NCBI GenBank assembly: GCA_002419285.1
Contig: DIFU01000130.1
Location: forward strand, 1-10,844
Direction: 5' to 3'
Source of the DNA: Prolixibacteraceae bacterium UBA5740
GTDB taxonomy: Bacteria > Bacteroidota > Bacteroidia > Bacteroidales > Prolixibacteraceae
DNA: 10,844 nucleotides
Of this stretch, positions 1 to 5,907 are shown in pieces; the stretch's first letter is position 1, and the number at the start of each line of letters is the position of its first letter. The notes below the pieces were generated by a model. The model was not told the DNA's origin and did no database searches. It worked only from the letters and a program-made list of their open reading frames with translations. The position numbers were made by a program, and so were the translations under genes.

Positions 1-2
1 CC

Positions 3-1337
3 GGATTTGAACTGAAGGTCAAACTACCGTCGGTGGCGAACGGCGAGGTAATATTGACACACTATTATGCTTCCAATATCCTGGTATATGACACCATACG
101 GCTGGATGCAGGCGGAAATGGCATCCTTGCCCGCGATACCCTGTTACCCCAGGGTATTTATAAAATCTACCTGAATCAGGACAACCACTTCGATATACTT
201 CTGGGGGCAGAACAAAACGTATCCATTGCAAGTCCCGACTTCAACCAGGCCAATGTTAAGGTAGAAGGGGCAATCGAGAGTGTGGAATTCATGAAATACC
301 TGACATGGATCACTGAGCTGCAGGAAAGGCGCATGGCACTTGAAAAGAAAAGGGGTGAATCTGAAGGGGAAGAAAAGGCAGCCATTGAAAAGCAGCTTGG
401 CGAATTGAATGAACAGGTACATGCCTATTGGAAAAACAAGTATGATGAATATCCGGGCTCCTTTCTGGGAAAATTCCTCATGTCAAACTATTTCAGGGAA
501 CTCAGGGAAGAGAATATTCCCGATGAATTTAAGGCGAATGATTCATTGAAGTGGGTATATCAATACAATTACGTCAAAAACCACTATTTTGAATTCTACG
601 ACCTGACCGATGAACGTATGCTGTTCACCCCGTCGATCAAGCAAAAACTGGAGACCTATTTTGAAAGGGTTCTGCTTCAAATGTACGATTCGGTAAAGCC
701 GGCAGCCTACGAAATCATCCAAAAGGTTGAGCCACATCCCCGTATGTATCGTTTTGTGGTTTCCCATCTGCTCAACAGCAGTCTGAACAGTAAAATCATG
801 GGCATGGATGCCCTGTTTGTGGACATCGCCAAAGACTATTACCTTTCAGGAAAAGCTTCATGGGCTGAACCATCAACCCTGGAGAAAATCAGGGAGAATG
901 TCTTGTTTCTCGAAAACAACCTCGTTGGGAGAAACGCCCGTGATTTTCAAATGGAATCAGAAAAGGGTGATCCGTTCAGGCTATACCAGATGAATGCCAA
1001 ATACACGATACTGGTATTTTATGAGCCCAACTGTTCGCATTGCAGGGAATATGTACCCCAACTTTACAAGGAGGTCTATCTTCCATTCAGGGACCAAGGA
1101 CTCGATGTGGTGGCTGTGTACACCATGGAGAATAAAAATGAGTGGGTCGAATTTCTAGAAAAGCACCAGTTGCACGAATGGCACAATGTGTGGGACCAGC
1201 ATCACCTGACCCGGTTCAAGATCGTGTATGACACCCGGACTACCCCTTCAGTATACTTGCTTGACAAGGATAAAAAGATTATAGCCAAGCGTTTCACCAT
1301 TGACTTTCTGAAGGAATTTCTGCCCCGAAATCTATAA
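3..1337 (+). CDS. Thioredoxin-like (TlpA/DUF5106-type) protein, 5' truncated
   Basis: The frame is open from base 3, and the residues before the first possible start (GTG at 33) continue a plausible beta-sandwich (GFELKVKLPS...). The real start therefore lies left of the window and GTG 33 is not the start. The first 90 or so residues resemble the DUF4369-type domain that precedes thioredoxin domains in Bacteroidota. The middle is helical and charged (an E/K-rich coiled-coil-like stretch near bases 300-420) and resembles DUF5106. The last 130 or so residues form a thioredoxin fold, with a CSHC motif (Cys codons 1032-1034 and 1041-1043) after 'FYEPN' and a TTP cis-proline site (Pro codon 1245-1247). 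Family knowledge places such proteins in the periplasm or on the membrane as thiol-disulfide oxidoreductases. The signal sequence is not visible because the 5' end is missing. The next gene starts 72 bp downstream on the same strand. Substrate is unknown. Confidence 0.85.
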   Translation, partial: GFELKVKLPSVANGEVILTHYYASNILVYDTIRLDAGGNGILARDTLLPQGIYKIYLNQDNHFDILLGAEQNVSIASPDFNQANVKVEGAIESVEFMKYLTWITELQERRMALEKKRGESEGEEKAAIEKQLGELNEQVHAYWKNKYDEYPGSFLGKFLMSNYFRELREENIPDEFKANDSLKWVYQYNYVKNHYFEFYDLTDERMLFTPSIKQKLETYFERVLLQMYDSVKPAAYEIIQKVEPHPRMYRFVVSHLLNSSLNSKIMGMDALFVDIAKDYYLSGKASWAEPSTLEKIRENVLFLENNLVGRNARDFQMESEKGDPFRLYQMNAKYTILVFYEPNCSHCREYVPQLYKEVYLPFRDQGLDVVAVYTMENKNEWVEFLEKHQLHEWHNVWDQHHLTRFKIVYDTRTTPSVYLLDKDKKIIAKRFTIDFLKEFLPRNL

Positions 1338-1409
1338 TTTTTTTAATTGTCTGGATTTCATTCAGGATCAAATTGTAAATTGCACAGATAAAACATAAAC
1401 CTTGATCCT

Positions 1410-2240
1410 ATGAAATTCAAAATGGTTGCGACTGCCCTGGCAGTTGGCATGATGACTTTAACGGGTATGGCCCAGCCCACCGAAGGCGACTACAGGAAAG
1501 GGGCCAACTTCATTGAAAGCAATTATTATTCAGATGCTGAAAACGAAGCCCTACTGAAGCTATATGAAGGCTTGAGGGTTGCAGACGTATCGGACGGCAT
1601 GGATATGGTTGGGCTCCCCAATACCGGACTGGTAAGTACTGATATCCATCCTGACTGGGTAGATACAAAAAACATGACCCACCAAATCAGGGGCATTGCG
1701 GTGACAGCCCGCTATGTTCCCACCCAAAAACCGAATCGTCCGGAACCCGGACAGGATTTTGCCGCATGGGAAGGCCATTTTTACGGGACATACTCTTCAG
1801 AAGCTTTTGCCTCATTGATCCAGAAGGGTTCAGTGGTGGTAATCGATGATGTGGAAGACAAGGACATCGGCTCTATTGGCTCCAACAATATTTTATATTG
1901 GGTAAGTCTGGGGGCTGTTGGTGTTGTGACCGATGCCGCCTCGCGCGACACAGATGAAATTGCCCTGCAGGGGGTACCGCTTTATCTAAGGAAAAAAGGA
2001 CGCGGTATCCGTCCCGGCCGAAACGAACTGGAATCAGTCAACCGTCCGGTGGTGATCGGAGGTGTTCTCGTTTGTCCGGGTGATGTCGTGGTTGGCGATG
2101 GTGATGGTGTAGTGGTAGTCCCAAGAAAAGTGGCTGTCCAGGTAGCTGAATATGCCCACAAAATCCTTGACGGCGATAAGGCAGGACGTCGTAACCTATA
2201 CCAGAAATTGGGAATTCCTTTTGATAAAACAGTAGAATAG
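1410..2240 (+). CDS. Secreted RraA-family (HMG/CHA aldolase-fold) protein
   Basis: This is a 276-residue protein with an N-terminal signal peptide (Lys-rich start, hydrophobic residues 5-20, likely cleavage at A21-Q22). The mature part matches the RraA / 4-hydroxy-4-methyl-2-oxoglutarate aldolase fold. It has a G-V-V-x-D core followed by the R179-D180 pair (DAASRDTDE) that holds substrate and divalent metal in the aldolases. Its C-terminal block, GGVLVCPGDVVVGDGDGVVVVP, is the family hallmark. Typical RraA is about 160 residues, so this belongs to the longer branch with an N-terminal extension. The usual G-E-L element before the R-D motif appears here as S-N-N, so aldolase activity is not assured. 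Candidate roles are periplasmic 2-oxo-acid aldol cleavage or oxaloacetate decarboxylation, but the real substrate is unknown. RNase E regulation is unlikely for an exported protein. No Shine-Dalgarno is visible. The gene is 72 bp after the thioredoxin-like gene and may share its transcript. Confidence 0.88.
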   Translation: MKFKMVATALAVGMMTLTGMAQPTEGDYRKGANFIESNYYSDAENEALLKLYEGLRVADVSDGMDMVGLPNTGLVSTDIHPDWVDTKNMTHQIRGIAVTARYVPTQKPNRPEPGQDFAAWEGHFYGTYSSEAFASLIQKGSVVVIDDVEDKDIGSIGSNNILYWVSLGAVGVVTDAASRDTDEIALQGVPLYLRKKGRGIRPGRNELESVNRPVVIGGVLVCPGDVVVGDGDGVVVVPRKVAVQVAEYAHKILDGDKAGRRNLYQKLGIPFDKTVE

Positions 2241-2263
2241 ATATTTCCTTTTCCTGGAAATAT
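2241..2263 (+). other. AT-rich hairpin directly after the RraA-family stop codon
   Basis: A perfect 8-bp stem (ATATTTCC / GGAAATAT) with a 7-nt loop begins on the base after the stop codon. It is followed only 4 nt later by a stronger terminator hairpin. It has no T-run of its own, so it may act as a 3'-end stabilising structure or simply be chance. Confidence 0.45.
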
Positions 2264-2267
2264 TTAC

Positions 2268-2310
2268 CCGGAGGTAACTGGAGCCAATCCATGTTACCTC
2301 CGGTTTTTTT
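2268..2310 (+). terminator. Rho-independent terminator after the RraA-family gene
   Basis: A perfect 11-bp GC-containing stem (CCGGAGGTAAC at 2268-2278 pairing with GTTACCTCCGG at 2293-2303) has a 14-nt loop and is followed immediately by seven T residues (2304-2310). It sits 28 bp after the stop codon at 2240. It should end transcription of the upstream pair and separate it from kduI. Confidence 0.85.
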
Positions 2311-2393
2311 ATGGAAGCGAAACAACCTTTTCTATTGGAAAATTCTTATTAACACTTACTCAAGTCCCGACCCCCTTTTGACTTTAGCAATAG

Positions 2394-2472
2394 AATTTCC
2401 ATGATTTTACCATACTTTTGCCATACTAAAATGGTAAAAGTATGGTAAAAGACTGCAGAAGCTATGGTAAAA
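2394..2472. promoter_or_regulatory. Phased array of ATGGTAAAA half-sites (candidate operator)
   Basis: Copies of the 9-mer ATGGTAAAA or its complement occur at 2405-2413 (reverse), 2416-2424 (reverse, one change), 2431-2439, 2442-2450 and 2464-2472. A weaker reverse copy lies at 2394-2402 (6 of 9 bases). CCAT cores start at 2399, 2410 and 2421. ATGG cores start at 2431, 2442 and 2464. Spacing is 11 bp, or 22 bp for the last pair, so within each group the sites fall on one face of the helix. The array lies between the upstream terminator and the kduI promoter candidate. This layout suggests cooperative binding of a regulator to the kduI region. No regulator gene is in the window, so its identity is unknown. 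Confidence 0.55.
2405..2450. repeat. 20-bp near-perfect inverted repeat
   Basis: The left arm 2405-2424 and right arm 2431-2450 are complementary at 19 of 20 positions; the one exception (g2420 against t2435) would be a G-U pair in RNA. The loop is 6 nt (2425-2430). Each arm is itself made of two 11-bp-spaced copies of the same 9-mer. There is no following T-run, so it is not a normal terminator, although as RNA it would fold into a long AU-rich stem. Confidence 0.8.
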
Positions 2473-2483
2473 CCTAAAAGGGG

Positions 2484-2496
2484 ACCAAGCCTTGGT
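2484..2496. repeat. Short perfect palindrome ACCAAG-C-CTTGGT
   Basis: Six base pairs around a single central C, located 11 bp after the last copy of the half-site array and 85 bp before the -33 element of the kduI promoter candidate. It has operator-like symmetry, but it is short enough to be chance. Confidence 0.3.
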
Positions 2497-2580
2497 TAAA
2501 CCCGGCTGGCCATTTCAGGGGAAATCATTGGTTCCCTTTATCAGGTTAAGGGTGGTCCGGATTTTTGAAGCAACCTCTTG

Positions 2581-2611
2581 TTGGACGGACACCATAATCT
2601 TTATAACTTTG
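2581..2611 (+). promoter_or_regulatory. Bacteroidota-type promoter candidate for kduI
   Basis: TTG at 2581-2583 and TAACTTTG at 2604-2611 are separated by 20 bp. This fits the published Bacteroidota primary sigma consensus (TTG around -33, TAnnTTTG around -7, gap about 19-21 bp). Transcription would start around 2615-2622, giving a leader of under about 20 nt before ATG 2635. It is the only strict TAnnTTTG match with a correctly spaced TTG that I found in the gaps I scanned. Confidence 0.6.
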
Positions 2612-2634
2612 GGGAAACCATGTAAAAATGTATT

Positions 2635-3477
2635 ATGCCCGTTATATTTGAAGAGCGCTACAATTATCATCCTGAGGATTTCAAAAAATATGACACTGAA
2701 AGGATCCGTAAGGAATTTTTGGTGGAGAAAATCATGGATCCCGGATACATCCGACTTGTATATTCCCATATTGATAGATTTATAACCGGAGGGGCTGTCC
2801 CCACCGACACTGATCTTATCCTCGAAACTGTCGATTCCCTCAAGGCCGATTATTTTCTCCAGCGCCGCGAACTCGGCATCATCAATACCGGGCCGGCAGG
2901 CACTGTTTTGGTGGATGGAAAGGAGTATGCACTTCAACATAAAGAGGCATTGTATGTCGGCAGGGGAGTGAAACAGGTGATTTTCCGATCAGCAGATTCT
3001 TCCAACCCTGCACGCTTTTATCTGAATTCCGCCCTGGCTCATAAAGAACTTCCCACGGTACACATTACCAAAGCAAAGGCCAATGTGCTTCATCTGGGAT
3101 CTTTGGAAACCTCCAATGAGAGAAACATTAACCAGTTAATTATTCATTCCCTGGTGGAAACCTGTCAGTTGCAAATGGGGCTGACAGAACTGATGCCTGG
3201 TTCGGTATGGAACACCATGCCTCCCCATACCCATTCGAGGAGAAACGAGGTCTATTTTTATTTTGGTGTACCTGGAGGACAGGCAATCTGCCATTTCATG
3301 GGCCAGCCACAGGAAACCCGGCATATCTGGCTAAAAAATGAACAGGCCGTACTTTCCCCAAGCTGGAGCATCCATTCTGCAGCTGGAACCTCGGCATACA
3401 ACTTCATCTGGGGCATGGCAGGGGAAAACCTGGACTATACCGACATGGACAGTATCAGGCCGGATGAGTTAAGATGA
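2635..3477 (+). CDS. kduI: 5-dehydro-4-deoxy-D-glucuronate isomerase KduI
   Basis: Cytoplasmic ketol-isomerase (EC 5.3.1.17) that converts 4-deoxy-L-threo-5-hexosulose uronate to 3-deoxy-D-glycero-2,5-hexodiulosonate in the breakdown of pectin and other unsaturated uronates. The protein has 280 residues against 278 in E. coli. The zinc ligands of the cupin barrel are all present: H198, H200, E205 (in PPHTHSRRNEV) and H247 (in SPSWSIHSA), each offset by two from the E. coli positions I recall. Other hallmark stretches are YSHIDRFITGG, FLQRRELGIIN, GLTELMPGSVWNTMP, MGQPQETRH and FIWGMAGEN. ATG 2635 is chosen because the N-terminus then aligns with the family; the ATG at 2628 is in another frame. 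No Shine-Dalgarno is visible. A promoter candidate and a repeat array lie upstream, and a dehydrogenase gene for the next step follows after 79 bp. Confidence 0.96.
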   Translation: MPVIFEERYNYHPEDFKKYDTERIRKEFLVEKIMDPGYIRLVYSHIDRFITGGAVPTDTDLILETVDSLKADYFLQRRELGIINTGPAGTVLVDGKEYALQHKEALYVGRGVKQVIFRSADSSNPARFYLNSALAHKELPTVHITKAKANVLHLGSLETSNERNINQLIIHSLVETCQLQMGLTELMPGSVWNTMPPHTHSRRNEVYFYFGVPGGQAICHFMGQPQETRHIWLKNEQAVLSPSWSIHSAAGTSAYNFIWGMAGENLDYTDMDSIRPDELR

Positions 3478-3556
3478 ACTTTTGCGGTATTCATGTTTCG
3501 ATACATTATATATAGGTATAGAATTTAATTTTCAAGATCAGTAACACATATAAAAA

Positions 3557-4357
3557 ATGATTCAAAAACTTTTTGATCTGACCGGCAAGGTGGCACTGGT
3601 AACGGGAGGAGCCCATGGAATTGGGTTGGCCATTGGAAAGGTTCTGGCAGAAGCTGGCGCGCGGTTGTGTATCAACGGGAGAGATGAAGCCAGGTTGGAA
3701 GAAGCTGCACGAAAGCTCCGGGAGGAGGGAATTGATGCCTTTACCATCGCTTTCGATGTAACCAATGAGCAACAGGTTGACCAGGCAATCTCAACCATTG
3801 AAAGGGAGGTGGGTGCTGTCGACATTCTTGTGAACAATGCCGCCCTGATCAAAAGGGTTCCGATTGTGGATATGGCGGTGAGTGATTTCAGGGAGATTAT
3901 TGATGTTGATCTGGTCGCACCGATGATTGTATCGAAAAGGGTAGTGCCCAAGATGATGGAACGACGATCGGGAAAGATCATCAATATGTGCTCGATGATG
4001 AGTGTTTATGGCAGGAATTCCGTTTCGGCATACGCATCGGCCAAGGGCGGACTCAAGCTGCTGACTGCCAGCATGTGCTGTGAATGGGCAAAATACAACA
4101 TCCAGGTCAATGGAATTGGACCAGGGTATATAGCCACGAGCCAGACCGCGCCTATCAGGGAGGGCAACCACCCCTTTAATGAACTGGTCATGACCCGTAC
4201 CCCGGCGGGAAGATGGGGTGAACCGGAAGATGTCGCACATGCGGCCCTCTTTCTGGCATCACAAGCAAGTAACTTTGTGAATGGGCAAATCCTTTTCGTG
4301 GATGGAGGTATACTGGCAAATTTTGGTTATGTCAGGGGAGAAAATGATATTGTATAA
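3557..4357 (+). CDS. SDR oxidoreductase, gluconate 5-dehydrogenase / KduD type
   Basis: Classical short-chain dehydrogenase of 266 residues. The Rossmann motif is TGGAHGIG (16-23), then NNAA (93-96), with catalytic S146, Y159 and K163 (YASAK). The C-terminal part has GIGPGYIAT and the GRWGEPEDVAHAALFLAS...VNGQILFVDGG blocks. Sequence details (INMCSMMS, NIQVNGIGPGY, FVDGGIL) look closer to E. coli IdnO (5-keto-D-gluconate reductase) than to E. coli KduD. However, the gene directly follows kduI, so its likely job is the KduD reaction (2,5-diketo-3-deoxygluconate to 2-keto-3-deoxygluconate, EC 1.1.1.127). No symbol is given because sequence and context point to different names. The site usually holding the fourth catalytic residue (Asn) reads D118 (IIDVDLVAP). 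The end of beta-2 (NGR) lacks the acidic residue typical of NAD preference, so NADP use is possible. Probably co-transcribed with kduI. Confidence 0.9.
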   Translation: MIQKLFDLTGKVALVTGGAHGIGLAIGKVLAEAGARLCINGRDEARLEEAARKLREEGIDAFTIAFDVTNEQQVDQAISTIEREVGAVDILVNNAALIKRVPIVDMAVSDFREIIDVDLVAPMIVSKRVVPKMMERRSGKIINMCSMMSVYGRNSVSAYASAKGGLKLLTASMCCEWAKYNIQVNGIGPGYIATSQTAPIREGNHPFNELVMTRTPAGRWGEPEDVAHAALFLASQASNFVNGQILFVDGGILANFGYVRGENDIV

Positions 4358-4375
4358 TCCATTCTTTACTAAATC

Positions 4376-4422
4376 AAAGAGGCAGAAACACATGAGAAAA
4401 AATCATGCATTTCTGCCTCTTT
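4376..4422. terminator. Bidirectional terminator hairpin between convergent genes
   Basis: A perfect 13-bp stem, AAAGAGGCAGAAA (4376-4388) with TTTCTGCCTCTTT (4410-4422), encloses a 21-nt loop. Within the loop CATGA (4391-4395) can pair with TCATG (4403-4407). The outer stem bases are A/T and supply a U-tract in both directions. It starts 18 bp after the stop of the SDR gene and ends 18 bp before the end of the minus-strand membrane-protein gene, so it can serve both. Confidence 0.8.
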
Positions 4423-4440
4423 ATAATTAAATTGGTATAC

Positions 4441-5247
4441 TTATCCCTGGATGATTACCCCTGTTTCGGGATCCAATTGGGAACCATACATTGAGTGAGG
4501 AATGGAATATATCAGGATCATGACCAGCGCGGCGAAGATGATGTAGCCGGGACGAGCCTTTTTACGGTTCATCACAACGGCGATAATCCAAAAGATAAAA
4601 GCCAGCAATGTCTTGTTGTCTGTCAGGTCCCAGGCAAAGGGAATTCCGGCCCAGGCTTCCCCAAAGGCGTACCATTGAACCCATGGTCCCATGACCATTC
4701 CGCCCAGACCAAGCGTCACAAGTGTCCATACTGCCAGTTTCCTGAAGTTTCCATGATTGAAAACAGCCATGACACCAGTGAGGTTCGAGAGAAACATGGC
4801 AATGAACATCAGGATCACGTGCGGAGCCAGAATAACACCTGGAACTTCACCCTTAAACCGAATAACGGTGGCATTGGTCTCGTGTAAAGGATAGATAGAG
4901 CCCTCCCTGCTGAATTCGATTTTATATTCGAGCTTTCCGGCCGGGGGCTGGTGGGGGAGGAATCCCACAAGTTTGTCGCCTTCCCGTTTCATTTCAGAGG
5001 TAGTCCATTCATCGTTGGTAGGGAATTTCCGAAAGGTAATTTGCCCAGAAACCAGTGGGTCGGTTATTGCAAATTCTAGTTTGCAGTCCGATTCCCCGCC
5101 ATGGCTGCGAATCAATTCAAACTGGTAGGACTGGCTTTCAATGGTCAGCTCCACCTTTTTGGGATAGGTAGGACCTGTTGTTCGCTGGTAAATTATGGCA
5201 CCAAAAGTGATGGCTGCAGCAAGAAGAAAAAACAAAAAGGTTTTCAT
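4441..5247 (-). CDS. Unrecognised integral membrane protein, about five helices
   Basis: I do not recognise a named family. The 268-residue protein starts with a hydrophobic segment (3-20; signal anchor or signal peptide). A polar, beta-rich region follows (about 31-135; KVELTIESQSYQFELI, GQITFRKF, GKLEYKIEF), consistent with an extracytoplasmic sandwich domain. Four hydrophobic helices follow (about 146-166, 178-196, 213-227 and 233-249). The loop between the third and fourth helices counted from the N-terminus contains GPWVQWYAFGEAWAGIPFAWDLTDNKT, rich in Trp. His residues lie near helix ends (H153 in APHV, H175 in FNHG, H251 in SIPHSMYGS). Such His/Trp placement can mark cofactor, quinone or metal sites, but this is inference. 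It is the only minus-strand gene, convergent with the kduI pair and divergent from susC across 660 bp, so it need not belong to the uronate system. Confidence 0.85.
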   Translation of the reverse strand: MKTFLFFLLAAAITFGAIIYQRTTGPTYPKKVELTIESQSYQFELIRSHGGESDCKLEFAITDPLVSGQITFRKFPTNDEWTTSEMKREGDKLVGFLPHQPPAGKLEYKIEFSREGSIYPLHETNATVIRFKGEVPGVILAPHVILMFIAMFLSNLTGVMAVFNHGNFRKLAVWTLVTLGLGGMVMGPWVQWYAFGEAWAGIPFAWDLTDNKTLLAFIFWIIAVVMNRKKARPGYIIFAALVMILIYSIPHSMYGSQLDPETGVIIQG

Positions 5248-5907
5248 TATTGTCAGGTTATAATTTATTTCAAATTTTTCAATGGCTGGTAAATGACAAG
5301 TTTAGCAATTAATAAGGGAAAATATGGTGGACTTAGCTACATTTTAATGATGCTTCTTAAAGATTTTTGGACAATCCTGATCGCTGTCATAAGGATGGGA
5401 TCTAGATAACATAATGAATAAATAAATGCCATTAATTACTGTTATGTATGGCATAAAGAATTGACCGGATGGAAAAAAAGTGATCATATTAATGCAAAGC
5501 AGGGTAATATTTTGTGATAATTCTGGAGGGCGATAAATTTAATCAACATGATTTTGTTAATGAATTTAATGTGTAACTTATTCTTTTTAAGGAGCATAAA
5601 AGATCATTTCCTGTGGTTTACACAATTTGTAACGCAAACCATACCATTTAACATCCTTTAACTTTATACAACGTATTATAGTTTTTCATATATTCGTACT
5701 GTTTTTAGACCAACGAAACTTATGAGTAACTAACTATGACTAACCTGTTGTACACTTTTTATTGTACCCGTCCCACACAACACGCTATATCTCAATTGCA
5801 TGCTCCAGTAAAGCTATCGCTTTTCGGTAATCCCTTTTTTTTGCGCAGATTCTCTTGAAACTTGATACATACTATTACCATTTATTTATTACTAAAACTT
5901 AAAATCT
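5248..5907. other. 660-bp AT-rich intergenic region before susC
   Basis: No credible coding frame, tRNA or strong hairpin was seen. The region separates the divergent membrane-protein gene from susC and must hold both promoters. No strict TAnnTTTG with a correctly spaced TTG was found for susC; near matches (TACATTTT at 5338, GATTTTTG at 5362, TAACTTTA at 5659) lack a properly placed TTG. For the minus-strand gene, AAAATTTG (complement of 5271-5278) with TTG (complement of 5297-5299) at 18 bp is a weak candidate. The length leaves room for activator sites or a long susC leader. Confidence 0.5.

Noticed and set aside
1316..1344. Possible terminator after the thioredoxin-like gene (ATTTC/GAAAT hairpin, then seven T from 1338)
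   Set aside because: The stem is only 5 bp, AT-rich and separated from the T-run by 6 nt, so it is too weak to call.
2405..2450. Inverted repeat as a transcription terminator or CRISPR-like unit
   Set aside because: No T-run follows it, a strong terminator already lies upstream at 2268-2310, and there are no regular spacers between repeat copies.
2560..2567. GATTTTTG as an alternative -7 element for kduI
   Set aside because: One mismatch to TAnnTTTG, and the nearest upstream TTG is 29 bp away, outside the usual spacing.
2515..2940. Open frame of 141 codons on the minus strand overlapping the start of kduI
   Set aside because: Its translation has no recognisable features, and it crosses the kduI promoter candidate and the conserved kduI N-terminus.
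3562..3984. Open frame of 140 codons on the minus strand inside the SDR gene
   Set aside because: It is fully antisense to a well-conserved SDR enzyme, with low-complexity Ser/Thr-rich translation and no recognisable domain; the same applies to 3791-4240.
5659..5666. TAACTTTA as a -7 element for susC
   Set aside because: The last base deviates and the nearest TTG (within TTTG 5626-5629) is 29 bp upstream, too far.
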